Shown: in pieces, positions 1 through 10,882 of the stretch
How positions within the stretch are numbered: position 1 is the stretch's first letter
How the letters are laid out: each line of letters starts with the position of its first letter
NCBI RefSeq assembly: GCF_036711975.1
Contig: NC_091971.1
Coordinates: 13,523,501 to 13,587,500 of the forward strand
Reading direction: 5' to 3'
Length of the DNA: 64,000 nucleotides
Source of the DNA: Onthophagus taurus
Taxonomy: Eukaryota > Arthropoda > Insecta > Coleoptera > Scarabaeidae
The notes under the pieces: model-generated
Told to the model about the DNA's origin: nothing
The model's input: the letters and a program-made list of their open reading frames with translations, nothing else
Database searches by the model: none
Translations under genes and position numbers: made by a program

Positions 1-61
1 ACATACTTTTGCGTTGATGCAATTCTGTGGTACGGTACTTGGTATTGGTGTTGTGTTCTTG

Positions 62-980
62 TTAGATAGCTATGGGTATCACCATTGGAGGGAAGACTGT
101 CTCTGTTATCATGAACATGCAGCAATACCGTAAGTATATATGTGCTTGGTAAGGTAAGTATATTCTCATATTTAAAGTTGTTCTTACAACTTTCGTCTGT
201 TCGCTACCCAGAAATTTTACAGTTGCAGATTCCCTCCCACGTCGAGTGGTCTCCAACACTATATGTTCTGTTTTTTCATTGTTTAGTTTTAGCAGATTAT
301 TACTGAACCATTCTTGAGTGGACAATATAGCTTCTTGTGATTTAGCCATCAAGTTATCCTTTGTAGTGTTCTTTAATACGATGGATGTATCATCAACACA
401 TAAATATGTCTCTTCAATAATGTTGCAAGGCAGATCATAATAAACAGGAGAGGTCCACCTGAGGAACACCATGTTTGATTTTACACTAGACGATCTATTA
501 CCATTATATATCCATCAAATAAGATCTTATTAAATTTAGTTGTAGACCTCTAATTCCATAAAACTGAAGTTTACTCAGGAGAATGGAGTGGCTGATGGTA
601 TCGAATTCCTTGCTGTCTATCTGAACCACATTTTGCTCATCGTGCGCTTTCGTTATAAAGGCAATTACTTCAGAAACAGCCGTCATTACCGATCTGCCTG
701 ATTGGTACCCGTGCTGACTGGTCGCAAAATATTTATTGGTTTTAAAGTATTCCACCAACCTTCTTGCTATTAATCTTTCAAATATCTTGGAGATAACGGG
801 CAATATTGATATAGGTCTATGATTGTTATAGTCCTTTTTATGTAATGGCAGGACTCTCGCTGTCTTGAAGTCTGAAGGAAAAATTCTATCGCTGACACAT
901 TTATTGAATATTAAGATTATTTTTAGAATATTAGGTAAGGTTATCTTGAGTTTTACTGGACTAAAAAAATTAATCAACAA
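62..980 (-). pseudogene. Broken non-LTR (LINE) reverse transcriptase
   Basis: Two minus-strand reading frames (980-504, then 472-62) together cover the fingers and palm of a LINE reverse transcriptase. The first carries the typical block NHRPISILPVISKIFERL followed by QHGYQSGRS and a palm-like segment with FDTISHSILLSKL. The second carries the catalytic box as YLCVDDTS (about 385-405) and the following EWFSNNLLKLNNEKTE block. The GVPQG region between them is missing or frameshifted. No endonuclease domain precedes it, so the copy is 5'-truncated and dead. The family looks like a Jockey/CR1-type LINE, but the clade is not certain. It begins within about 20 bp of the 3' end of a tRNA gene in the same orientation. 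Confidence 0.75.
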
Positions 981-988
981 AAAAAAAA
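979..988 (-). terminator. Pol III poly-T terminator of tRNA-Glu
   Basis: A run of ten A on the plus strand is T10 on the minus strand. It begins one base past the discriminator position of the tRNA gene, as expected for RNA polymerase III termination. Confidence 0.75.
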
Positions 989-989
989 T

Positions 990-1061
990 TTCCGATACCG
1001 GGAATCGAACCCGAGCCTCCTGGGTGAAAGCCAGGTATCCTAGCCACTAGACCATATCGGA
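990..1061 (-). tRNA. tRNA-Glu (anticodon UUC)
   Basis: On the minus strand the 72-nt sequence folds as a complete tRNA. The acceptor stem is a perfect 7 bp (TCCGATA with TATCGGA) followed by discriminator A. The A box reads TGGTCTAGTGG and the B box GGTTCGATTCC. The anticodon loop CTTTCAC gives anticodon TTC (UUC, glutamate). The sequence closely resembles insect tRNA-Glu(UUC) genes, there is no intron, and a poly-T terminator follows. All features indicate an intact gene. Confidence 0.95.
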
Positions 1062-2479
1062 CTTGTATTAGTAATACCAATCGTCGAAAGTGACAGCAAA
1101 GTCCCAATAATATACCAATCTAATCCAATTTTTTATAATATTAAAGAAACAAGTAATCTAATGAAACTATATTGCACTATATATTTTTTGTTGCTAAAAT
1201 ACAAAAAGATAATGTAATCAATAAGCACATTCTGAATAAATTTTATTACTAGAAAATAAATAATAGTACATAGGCAACCAAAATCACTTGTTTTTGTTTA
1301 TAAATTATCATTTTTTCTAGTAATTTATAAAAGCGCGATTAAACTTGATTAAAATCATAAAATTAAAACTAACCAAAATGCTAAAATGGAGCCGGATATT
1401 ACTCAAACGTTGATAAATGGTAATAAAAATTTTTTTTTCAAAAATGATAGATAGGCAACTTAACTTACAGTTACATAAAAATGATAAAATAATAAATAAT
1501 TATTGTTACTTATTATAACTTAATGCTGTTTCAATAATTCATCATCAAATATTAATTAAATTTGCTTAACGAAATCTCATTGAAATTGGCAACCAAAATT
1601 ACTATTTTGTTAAAAAAAAGTTATTTATGACCTTTTTGGTATCTTATCTCTGCAAATTTATTTTATTACCACAATTTTAAGCTTACCTATACCAAGATTT
1701 TTTATTTTTAACTTAAAATTGATGACAAATTACATGGTTAGGATCAATTAAATTACGTAATAAGAACAGGATGTTTGACATAAAGGAAATAATTGTGTAT
1801 TTTCCAAACACCATTTCATTCCTTCACATTTTCCTTAAACTTTAAGTTTATGAAACGATTAAAGCTGAAAAGTGTAGTCTCGAAAAAAGTATTTCTACAT
1901 AATTTTTTAATTAAAAACGTTTTTAATAATTAAGATATTGATTGGGATGCAATCGATTAGTAAGTGTTTTACCTTTGGAAACTTTAAAGAAGCATTGAAA
2001 ATCCTGAGTAGTGGAAAAAATATAAAAAGGTATTTAACAAAACTATAATAACTAGTTTTTAGTACTATTTTAAGTAATTAGTGAGTTTCTTAATATTTTG
2101 AAACCTTGTTGACCTCGAAAAATAAGCCTGAATGTTGTCCTGAGGTATTTTTAATAAAATAGTGATACAACTTTAATGAATTGACGTGTAAAACACAGAG
2201 CTGTATTAAAAAACATTTGTAAAAAAAATTTAAACAAAAAATAATGTATACCTTGTTTTTTAGCGTGATTTAAAATTTTTCCTAACTTTGAGGTTAGTTT
2301 AATGACGTCATTATGATAAAAAACAATTTAAATTAATAAATAATAATTGATTAAAACTTAATCCACCTCTGTATATGCAGCCGAAGCAAAGATAACACAT
2401 AAAAATAATCCTCATTCTTAATTAAACACTCAACCTATACACATCAAACTTGATTTTCAGTTTCTCGTCATCAAAAGAA
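1062..2479. other. AT-rich intergenic stretch
   Basis: This is very AT-rich sequence between the tRNA gene and the first MTHFR-like exon. I see no coding frame, no tandem repeat and no recognisable transposon. The promoter of the MTHFR-like gene A should lie in its 3' part. A TTTTCAG at 2454-2460 could serve as the acceptor of an upstream non-coding exon. Confidence 0.5.
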
Positions 2480-5400
2480 ATGAATTCCCAAACTTATTTA
2501 AAGTATATTTTAACCAAAGCACATTGTAATGCGAAAAAGTTTCTTTCCGTCGAGCTTTATTCAAGCGGTGTCGACACTCAAATTAATCTAAATGAAGTCG
2601 CCGATTTAAAAGCTGCATTTTGCAACTTTACGTGGTCCGATCGCGGTGATTTTTCCGATTTGGATTCGTTGTCGTCGATAAAATTGGCGAAGAAAATCGT
2701 CGAAAACGGTCAAATTGGTGTCATGCATTTAGGATGTCGAAATTATTCGAGGGATGATGCGAAAATTATAATCGATAAAATTAAAAAGATTGGAATTAAG
2801 AATATTTTGGCTTTAAAAGGGGGTAAGTAAAGTTTCTTTTTATTAAAATTTACTTCTTAGGTTGATGAACTGTATATTGCTATTGTTTGTAATTCGCGTT
2901 TTTAACCTTTTTTTTTAACAAAAATTAAATAAATTTTGACTTGAAACACTTAAAAATAGAAATTTGAATTGACAATTAGAAATTGTCAAAACACAAAATA
3001 TAATCACCTGAAAAAAATGTTTCATGTACACCTCGCAAAATAAGAAAAATTGCTCAAAGTTCAATGTCCTCATCATTCTGAACCTTGTAATCGATGCTAA
3101 AAACGTGTTTTTGTAATTCGCTACGGTAATGGAAGCTATAACAGTACTCAAACGGGTGCTGTAATGAGACTCTTTACAGCATCCGATGCTGTAATGAGAT
3201 TTTAGTAACATTTTATGGAACCAGTTCAAGTTGGTGACATTGGGTCATTAATTTTTCTAGTTGTTAATGTGACAATTTTTGTCTATGGATGTTTAAACAC
3301 GTTCTTAGCATCGAATACAAGGTCCACAATGATGAGGACATTGAACACTGAGCAATTTCTCTTATTTTGGGAGGTGTACATGAAACATTTTTTTCAGGTG
3401 AATACATTTTGTGTTTTTACAGTTTCTAATTGTCAATTCAAATTTCTATTTTCAAGTGTTACGGTGTTACCAACTGCTGCATACCTATTTCCATACATTG
3501 TCAAAATTTATTTTATTTTTGTTAAAAAAAAGGGATAAAAACGCGAATTACAAAAAATAGCATAAAAAACACGTTTCATAAGACTTAAAGCACTCATTCA
3601 TTAAAAAACTCGTGGCTTCGCCACTCGTTTTTCAATTTGAATTCGTGTACTTCAAACGTGTCTTACGAAACTTGTTTTTTAATATACTATTAAACATCCA
3701 TGGACAAAAATTGTCACATTGACAACTAGAAAAATTAATGACCCAATATCACCAACTTGAACTGGTTCCATAAAATGTTACTAAAATTTCATTACAACAT
3801 AGGATGCTGTAAGGAGTTTCATTACAGCACCCGTTTGAGTACTGTAATAGCTTTCATTACTTGTTACTATTTCTTGTTTTTCTTGAAAATCAAAAGGATA
3901 TAAATAAAATAATATTTTTTTTTTCTTGACCACAAATACCTTGATAAAGATATTTGTAATTATTAATCAAGGCTGAAGTGAAAATCTAAAGCAAGAGCAA
4001 AACATTCCAGAAAAGTTAGAAACCTATATTATACCTAACATTTATTTTACTACTATGGTTTTGCTAAAGGTCTGAGACTTGCTACTTAGGGAGAAAATCT
4101 ATGTAGTAATTGTGGACAACCGATTCATGATCTGATGCTTGCAGAAATTTCAGAATGAGATTTCAGATGAGGCTGAAGCGAAGCCGAAAAATTAACTTAA
4201 CATCATGTCAATGCGACCTATAATATGTTCGTCATTTAAAAAGGACAGTTTATACCCATTGCTAATTGTAGCTTTTATGAATGAAATGGTAAAGATATGC
4301 AAGAGAACAACAGAAACTTCAATTGTTGGCATTCTCAACCTCAGACCAATCATAGGCATGCAAGTAAAATTTCAGTAGTCAAAGAATTTGTACGGATAAT
4401 GGCACTAATTTTGCCAGTGCAGATTTCCAACGATTTATTAAACAATGGAAACACTATTTTGCAATCCAACGGTAAAGCAGAGCCATCTGTTAAAATCGTT
4501 AAAAAGTTGCTAAAGAAGACTGACAACAATAAAGATTTATGGCTTGATTTACTACATCTTAGATACATACCAAACTACATTGGAACTAGTCCTATCCAAA
4601 GAGTGTTCTCCAGGGCTACACGAACATAAATACCAGCAGCAATAGTTAAATACTTACCTGAAATAGTAAGAAATGTACCTGAAAAGATGATATGAACAGC
4701 AAACATTTACCGCAACTGGAGATAAGTCAGCCAGTAGCTGCTCAATTACATCGTGAAAAATCTTAACTATGGACATCAGGAAAGATAGAGGAAAAGTTGA
4801 GTGGCAAATACCGTCGTACTTTAATTCATATTAAACCAATACCTGAAGCAGTTAATATAGATAAAAAGAAAACTTCCGTAAGCCCAGCAAAAGATATTCC
4901 AGCTAGTAGACTGGAAGAAACAGAAGGTGAAGAACAGAAGAAAGAAAACCAAAGAATAGACATACAAGAGGAAATGCAGTAAGAGGTTGACAAAGAAGCA
5001 AAAGATTTGGCGATTTCCAAACCGAAGAGGACCGAAGAATCAAGAAAGATGACCAATAACAGAGAGCCATTTTTTTATACAATATAACCAAAAGTAACTA
5101 AATAATATTACATTTCATAGCACTGAGAGTACTGTTTGGACGAAATATAGCTAACTTTGACCATGAGTCTAAACTCCATGAAATCAACGTAATGTCTAAT
5201 GTATGGGCTACTATCGCATACTGATAACTTTACCGCTCTCTTTTCATATGGTCACAGGAGACCTGGAGGTTACAGGATGTTCCATATGAACTGTAACAAT
5301 GTACGAGCAAACATGCCTTAAACAATAGAGTCTCCTACGAAGTGTGGAGTACCTGCTGTCATTCGATATCTGCATGCTGAGGGGTGCAATGTAGTCGAAA

Positions 5401-8400
5401 TTCACTGCAGCTGAGACAAAGTAGCTCTTGCAGTTTTTCCGATGGGATGTGTTTTGTTACTCATCAGCCAGGACATGGCTCCCTCCGATTTCCAACTCTT
5501 TGATTACATGAAATGCTGGCTAGGAGGATAGATATTTGTCTCAGACAACGTGTTGCAGACTTAAAGTACAGGCTGCTGCCTTCTATGACGAGGATATTAG
5601 AAAATTGATGCCACGCTACAACAAATGTCTTAATTGGAACAGCGATTACGTAGAGAAGTAGCTGTAAGATATATCTAAAAGTTCCAAAACAGTTTTTACT
5701 TTGACGGTGGATTCTATCTAAGTTATCTCTGTTAAATGTCGCGTGTTAAAGAATTTTTGCTGAAACGTTAGCGAAAATTTCTATGTTTTATTTATGGGGC
5801 AGCAACTTACTCGAGAAATGCTTGATAGCATCAGAAAGCACAAAATTTCGCTTCCAAACCAAATCACTCACTCTAAATCTATCAGGACGCTTACGAAGGT
5901 TATATTGGACTTTATTCTTTTCGGACATTTTTCTAATTCGGAGCTTTACGTCATTAAAAATCATTAAGAGATCTTCGTTACTAACATCCTGCAAGCATCT
6001 TAATGGCACAGACAATTTTTGGCAAGTTTACGTCCCATGATCTTTGATCTTTACCACAATAAATAGATACCATCGTTTTCAGTGTTCTATTAACTCTTTC
6101 AACCGGCACACTCACTTAGTATCACGACCAATGCTTATGTTTATGGCTGCAATGACCAGATCACGCTTTGGCAGTGCCAGAAAACAGTATTTCAACAGCA
6201 AATAGAAGGAGTCTGCAGTATCTCCTTCCTTAAAACAGGTAGATGTCAGTTATTAGTATTTTGGAAGCAATATCTCACCTTTCCAAGTAGATAGTAGTCT
6301 TTTCAAGCTGTATTTAGCATTCTGGAAGTAGTTACTAGTCTTTGGGAAACAGAATCTCCTCCAAACAGTTAGAAGACTTTTTCCAGCAGTATCTACCATT
6401 CTGTAGGCAGTAGGTAGCCTTTTGGAAACTATTTTCAGGCAGTTATTAGTCTTTTGGAAGCAATATCTCGCCTTCCAAGTAGATAGTTGTCTTTTCCAGC
6501 AGTATTTAGCGCTCCGGAAGCAGTAAGTAGTCTTTGGGAAACAGTATCTCCTTCTTTCAAACAGTTAGAAGTCTTTTGTCAGCAGTATCTAGCGTGCTGG
6601 AAGCAGTAGGAAACTTTTGGAAACAGTATCTCTCTTTGCCACGCAGTTATTAGTTTTTTGCTAGTAGTATCTCGTATTCTAACAGCAGTGTCGAACGTTC
6701 TGGAAGCAGTAGGTAATTAAAAATAAGAATAATTAAGAATTTTCTCTTTTCAACCTTCAACGACTTGATGGCTATCTTTGAAAACATCACCGGGTGTAAA
6801 ATGGAGGCTATATCGCTTGAAAACTTGAAAACAGTAGTATCTTAGTATCACGACCAATGCTGAAGATATATTCTTTTGATTTCTTGTGCTTATTGTTCAA
6901 AGCTTTTGACATCTACTCCTTCTGTCCCATATTATGATACACTAACCTAACTACTAACGGACTGTAACAAAAGAACGAGGCTAGAGTTCTGTTTGGAGAA
7001 GGTGAAATCAAATTGATGTTTTGAGACGAAAAGTGGTTTTACTTATCGCATGTTAAAAAGTCATACTACATCACGCTGGACGAAGCAGAACCAGAAAGGC
7101 GCTGTAAAAGCAAACGGTTCATAACTAAAGTTATGTTTATGCCTGCAGTGGCCAGACCTAGCTATGACAGTGCCAGAAAACAGTATTTCAACGGCAAATA
7201 GAACTCTGGCCTTTTGTTTATAAAAAACCTGCAAAAAGATGATTATCCATAACGTTTTACCAGCCATTTGATCCACATTCCCAAAAGCGCATAAAGTTAA
7301 GACAATTTATGTTCAACAAGATAATGCAAAGCCGCATTTTTATGAAAACGATGCAGAATTGCTGGCCGAAGGATCAAGAGATGTTAAATTCAAATCACAG
7401 CTACCGAATAGCGCTGATTTAAATGTTTTAGACCTTGACTTCTTCAATGCTATTCAGCCTTTGCAGCACCAAACATTGCCAAAAACTATGGATGAATTAA
7501 TAGATTGTATTGAACGTGCTTTCGACGCATTAACTAATGAAAAATTTCATAATCACTACTAATAATGACTGTATATACAGTTAAGTTTTACAAATTTTAT
7601 CGACATTCCTAAAAGATGTTTTGGTTCTATTCCGTCATTTCTAATTTAGTAATAGTTAATAGCCTCTCCAATTGCAATTGAATTCTTATCATGTTGGGTT
7701 CTGATTTATCATTTTTATGTAGTATTTTGTTTGCAAGCACATGCGGTAAATATTTTTTAGCGAGTCATATAGTATAAAAGAAATAGTTGCGAAAACATTA
7801 ATTTTCTAGAAAATATCCGACTGTATTAGTTTAATTTTTATAAACAATGCGTGCCTTAGATATTTGCGTGCCTTTATGTTAACTGCAAGTTAAAATTGTA
7901 TTAATAATACATAAAATAAAGCAATTAATAATAATCTTAACTAGTAGTATTTTAAGATTTAATTAATTTTTAGGATCAACTTTATATCCAGATGATTCAA
8001 CACGAGATTTTCCCTACGCCTTAAGTTTTGTAAAATTCCTAAGAAGTGAATATGGTGATGATTTCAATATTGGTGTGAGTGGTTATCCAATTGGTCATCC
8101 AGCCAGTCCAGACCCGGTCAAGGATATACCTTATCTAAAAGAAAAGGTATTTTTTTTTTGTTTTAACGATTCTCTTTTTGGTGGTTTTAAAGTTTCAACT
8201 TTCTTTATTTATTTATTTCAAGGTCGATGCAGGTGCAAATTTCGTTTTTTGTCAGGCAGTGTTTGATGTGGAAACATTTAAAATCTTCTATAAAAGATGT
8301 CGCGATATTGGAATTGATGTTCCTATTATACCAGGAGTTTATGCTTTGGATGATAATAACGTTTTATCTGGTGGTGTGAAAGGATTTTGCAAAATCATTC

Positions 8401-8630
8401 CTGAGGAGTACACCAAATTTTTTGAGGAAAATAAGGACAACAAGGAAGCTTTGGGAGACTTTTCGGTCAAATACATTTCGAAATTAATAAAAGGATTGTT
8501 GAATGAAAAAGATATTAATATTCCGGGGGTTCATGTTTTCTGTTTTAACAATTTTTCTTTGGTAAAAAGGATTTATGAGAGTTTGGATTATGATGAACTC
8601 AACATATTAAAAGTAAAGAATGTTTTATAA
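2480..8630 (+). CDS. MTHFR-like protein A (catalytic domain only, 3 exons)
   Basis: The exons are 2480-2822, 7974-8146 and 8223-8630. All junctions are GT-AG (donors gtaagt and gtattt, acceptors ttttag and ttcaag) and the phases join cleanly to give 307 aa. The product is homologous to the flavin TIM barrel of methylenetetrahydrofolate reductase: SVELY (E25, the catalytic Glu position), FTWSD, MHLGC, NILALKGG, GVSGYPIGHP, YLKEKVDAGANF, CQAVFD (Q183), PIIPGVY, and a C-terminal HVFCFNN in place of the usual HFYTLNR. The whole SAM-binding regulatory half of animal MTHFR (about 300 residues) is absent. The RGD flavin-contact tripeptide is KGG, so the active-site Asp is Gly115. Intron 1 is 5.15 kb and packed with transposon debris. 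The start is the ATG at 2480, since the longer frame opens with TTG. An enzymatic function cannot be assumed. Confidence 0.85.
2884..3862. repeat. Nested foldback (inverted-repeat) element in intron 1
   Basis: The arm at about 2884-3112 reappears inverted at about 3296-3561, sharing for example ATGAAACATTTTTTTCAGGT and its complement. The spacer between these arms (about 3117-3296) reappears inverted at about 3686-3862, around the shared GGAACCAGTTCAAGTTGGTG. Two overlapping hairpins therefore share one region. Reading frames on both strands here give near-identical peptides only because the arms are mirror copies. There is no transposase. It is probably a non-autonomous foldback element. Confidence 0.7.
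3604..3632. repeat. Short perfect hairpin (ACTCGTGG / CCACTCGT)
   Basis: AAAACTCGTGGC, TTC, then GCCACTCGTTTTT is a partly palindromic motif lying between the arms of the larger foldback element. Similar motifs are common in insect dispersed repeats. Confidence 0.45.
4270..4990 (+). pseudogene. Gypsy-type LTR retrotransposon integrase remnant
   Basis: Shifted frames spell a retroviral-type integrase. A core segment with TDNGTNFASADFQRFIKQW is followed by NGKAEPSVKIVKKLLKK, then LWLDLLHLRYIPN and GTSPIQRVFSRATRT, which is the pattern of Gypsy integrases (the glutamate of NGKAE is the third catalytic residue). A later frame (4797-4982) gives a basic tail with YRRTLIHIKPIPEA, matching the C-terminal region before the 3' LTR. 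Stops and frameshifts interrupt it. No LTRs were recognised, and it lies inside intron 1 of MTHFR-like gene A. Confidence 0.7.
5335..5720 (+). pseudogene. Mariner-type transposase remnant (internally deleted)
   Basis: The 5' part encodes a helix-turn-helix-like segment (KCGVPAVIRYLHAEGCNVVE, about 5338-5397). It is followed closely by the C-terminal catalytic part, MAPSDFQLFDYMKCWLGG then IFVSDNVLQT. The D in APSDF corresponds to the last catalytic aspartate of mariner transposases. The middle is deleted and stops are present, so this is a dead internal-deletion copy. Confidence 0.6.
5780..6015 (-). pseudogene. Retrotransposon integrase C-terminal fragment
   Basis: The minus-strand frame of 75 aa has an amphipathic helical part, then YNLRKRPDRFRVSDLVWKRN and LSDAIKHFSSKLLPHK. 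This is the C-terminal chromatin/DNA-binding region of LTR-retrotransposon integrases. The remainder of the element is missing. Orientation is opposite to the Gypsy fragment at 4.3-5.0 kb, so the two are separate insertions or a rearranged pair. Confidence 0.65.
6117..6860 (+). repeat. Satellite island inserted in a DD39D transposon relic
   Basis: Degenerate 41-bp satellite monomers occupy about 6236-6715. The 20-bp sequence TTAGTATCACGACCAATGCT occurs at both ends (about 6117 and 6841). At 6138-6212 a copy of a transposase segment (MFMAAMTRSRF, QYFNS) repeats the one at about 7130-7200. The island therefore appears to have been inserted or duplicated together with transposon sequence. Confidence 0.6.
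7025..7562 (+). pseudogene. Tc1/mariner-superfamily (DD39D-like) transposase relic
   Basis: The frames spell DEKWFYLSHVKKSYYI (first catalytic Asp), FITKVMFMPAVARP, then YVQQDNAKPHFYE (second Asp), and finally LPNSADLNVLDLDFFNAIQ (third Asp), ending in a helical tail that stops at 7562. This motif order matches the mariner group with a long second spacing. Stops occur between the blocks, for example after the FNGK block. It lies in intron 1 of MTHFR-like gene A. Confidence 0.7.
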
Positions 8631-8726
8631 GAAAAATTAATCAATGTTGAACTAACTATAATTTAAGATGCACAATCCTTTTCTTTTATAATAATATTAT
8701 CACATTGTTTGAATTAAAAGCACATA

Positions 8727-8732
8727 AATAAA
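8727..8732 (+). promoter_or_regulatory. Polyadenylation signal of MTHFR-like A
   Basis: AATAAA lies about 97 bp past the stop codon of MTHFR-like A, a plausible cleavage signal. The same 3' flank is copied twice more downstream (about 9.63 and 10.60 kb). Confidence 0.5.
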
Positions 8733-8921
8733 AATATTTTTGAGGTCAATTGATAATATAATTTAATCTACCCAAAAGATATGCAACCCAATTTACAACT
8801 AATTGATAAATAAATAAATAATCGCAGTATATGTTAAAAAGCACTATTATAAAAATGTTTTGAAAGTGAAGATCTTTATGATTTCATCGATTCTAATTTT
8901 ATATTTAAATAATCCAAAGTA

Positions 8922-9143
8922 ATGTCTAAAATTACTGCGGTTTTAAAACAACTTAAACCTAACCTTAAAATCGTTTCATTTGAGTTAATTCTTAACAAAA
9001 AGGTTTTAAATTTGGAGGAAATTACTAAATTATCACCACTTTTTTGTTCAATAATTTGGTTAGATAATAATCTAAAAGATTTAGAGAGTCATCCCAGCGT
9101 TCCTTTGGCAAAAGAATTAATGAAAAGTGATCTAAATAGAATT
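8922..9143 (+). pseudogene. MTHFR-like B1, internally deleted copy of gene C
   Basis: The first 72 codons match gene C almost residue for residue (MSKITAVLKQLKPNLK, SFELI, TKLSPLFCS). After SDLN the sequence jumps to GAATTTGGGGAATCCTATTATG, which is the 3' flank found after gene C (about 11.90 kb). This copy is therefore a C-like gene with most of the coding region deleted, followed by satellite repeats. It retains an ATG and a short open frame to 9170 but lacks most of the barrel. Confidence 0.8.
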
Positions 9144-9289
9144 TGGGGAATCCTATTATGTATGTCTTGAGCTACAAAATGAAACAACTGATTAGATTTT
9201 AGCTTAGGTTCGCTTTTTTCAGTGAAGGAAATGAAATATTACAAAAACTATCATGTGTATTACGGGGCGAAGGAAGGAGCCTGCAGTAT

Positions 9290-9610
9290 CTCCTTCCTTA
9301 AACAGGTAGATGTCTTTTGCCAGCAGTATCTAGCATTCTGGAAGCAGTAGGTAGCCTTTTTCAAAGGATATCTCCTATTTCTAGGCAGTTATTAAGCTTT
9401 TGGAAGCAATATCTCTCCTTCCCAAGTAGGTAGTAGTCTTTTTCAGCTGTATTTAGTATTCTGGAAGTATCAAGTAGTTTTTGGGAAACAGTATCTCCTT
9501 CTTCCAAACAGTTAAAAGTCTTTTGCCAGCAATATCTAGCATTCTGCAGGCAGTATTTATCCTTTTGGAAAGGATATCTCCTATTTTCAGGCAGTTAATA
9601 GTCTTTTAGA
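9290..9610 (+). repeat. 41-bp satellite island (tail of B1)
   Basis: Consecutive monomers of the AGTCTTTTGCCAGCAGTATC type follow the B1 pseudogene and end abruptly where the next 980-bp copy begins. Confidence 0.8.
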
Positions 9611-9904
9611 CGTTTGGAAAAATTTATTAATCAATGTTGAGCTAGCTATAATTTAAGATGCAATATCCTTTTCTTCTATAATAATATTATCACATTGTTT
9701 GAATTAAACGCACATAAATAAAAATATTTTTGAGGTTAATATGATAATTTAATCTACCCAAAAGATATGCAACCCAATTTACAAATAATGGATAAATAAA
9801 TAATCGCAGTAAATTTTTAAAAAACACTATTATATAAGTGTTTTGAAAGTGAAGATCTTTATGATTTCATCTATTCTAATTTTATCTATAAATAATTCAA
9901 AGTA

Positions 9905-10120
9905 ACGTTTAAAATTACGGCGGTTTTAAAACAACTTAAACCTAACCTTAAAAACGTTTCATTTGAGTTAATTCATAACAAAAAGGTATTAAATTTGGAG
10001 GAAATTACTAAATTATCACCACTTTTTTGTTCAATAACTTGGTTAGAAAATAATCTAAAAGATTTAGAGAGTCAACCCAACTTTTCTTTCGCAAAAAAAT
10101 TAATAAAAAGTGATCCAGAT
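9905..10120 (+). pseudogene. MTHFR-like B2, internally deleted copy of gene C
   Basis: Same structure and same deletion junction as B1, so one was copied from the other after the deletion. The start codon is changed from ATG to ACG, and several substitutions are present. It aligns with exon 1 of gene C up to about codon 72 and then joins the C 3' flank (GGATTTGGGGAATCC). Confidence 0.8.
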
Positions 10121-10261
10121 AGGATTTGGGGAATCCTATTATGTCTTGAGCTACAAAATGAAACAACCGATTAGATTTTAGCTCAGGTTCGCTTTTTTCA
10201 GTGAAGGAAATGAAATATTACAAAAAGTATCATGTCTATTACGGGGCGAAGGAAGGAGCCT

Positions 10262-10586
10262 GCAGTATTTCCTTCCTTAAACAGGTTGAAGTCTTTTGCC
10301 AGCAGTATCTAGCATTCTGGAAGCAGTAGGTAGCCTTTTGGAAAGGATATCTCCTATTTCCAGGCAGTTATTAATCATTTGGAGCAATATCTCGCCTTCC
10401 CAAGTAAATAGTAGTCTTTTTCAGCTGTATTTAATATTCAGGAAGTACCAAGTAGTTTTTGGGAAACAGTATCTTCTTCTTCAGCACAGTTAAAAGTCTT
10501 TTGCCAGCAGTATCTAGCATTCTACAGGCAGTATTTATCCTTTTGGAAAGGATATCTCCTATTTTCAGGCAGTTATTAGTTTTTTA
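10262..10586 (+). repeat. 41-bp satellite island (tail of B2)
   Basis: Near-copy of the satellite tail of B1 (about 9290-9610), with the same order of monomer variants. It belongs to the second 980-bp unit. Confidence 0.8.
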
Positions 10587-10882
10587 GACTTTTGGAAAAA
10601 TTTATTAATCAATGTTGAGCTAGCTATAATTTAAGATGCAATATCCTTTCCTTTTATAATACTATTATCACATTGTTTAAATTAAAAGCACATAAATAAA
10701 AATATTTTTGAGGTTAATTTGATAATTTAATCTACCCAAAAGATATGCAACCCATTTTACACCTAATGAATAAATAAATAATCGCTATAAATGTTAAAAA
10801 AACAGTATTATAAAAGTGTTTTGAAAGTGAAGATCTTCATTATCTCATCGATTCTAATTTTATCTATAAATAATTCAAAGTA

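Noticed and set aside
865..1050. Plus-strand 61-codon frame across the tRNA
   Set aside because: Antisense to the LINE frame and the tRNA gene.
2915..3538. Two opposing frames with nearly identical peptides (EVYMKHFFQV)
   Set aside because: Mirror copies created by the foldback arms, with no independent sign of coding.
4350..5091. Minus-strand frames over the Gypsy remnant
   Set aside because: Antisense shadows. The integrase motifs are on the plus strand.
8075..8266. Plus-strand frame reading through intron 2 of MTHFR-like A
   Set aside because: It retains the intron. The spliced frame restores the family motif LKEKVDAGANF.
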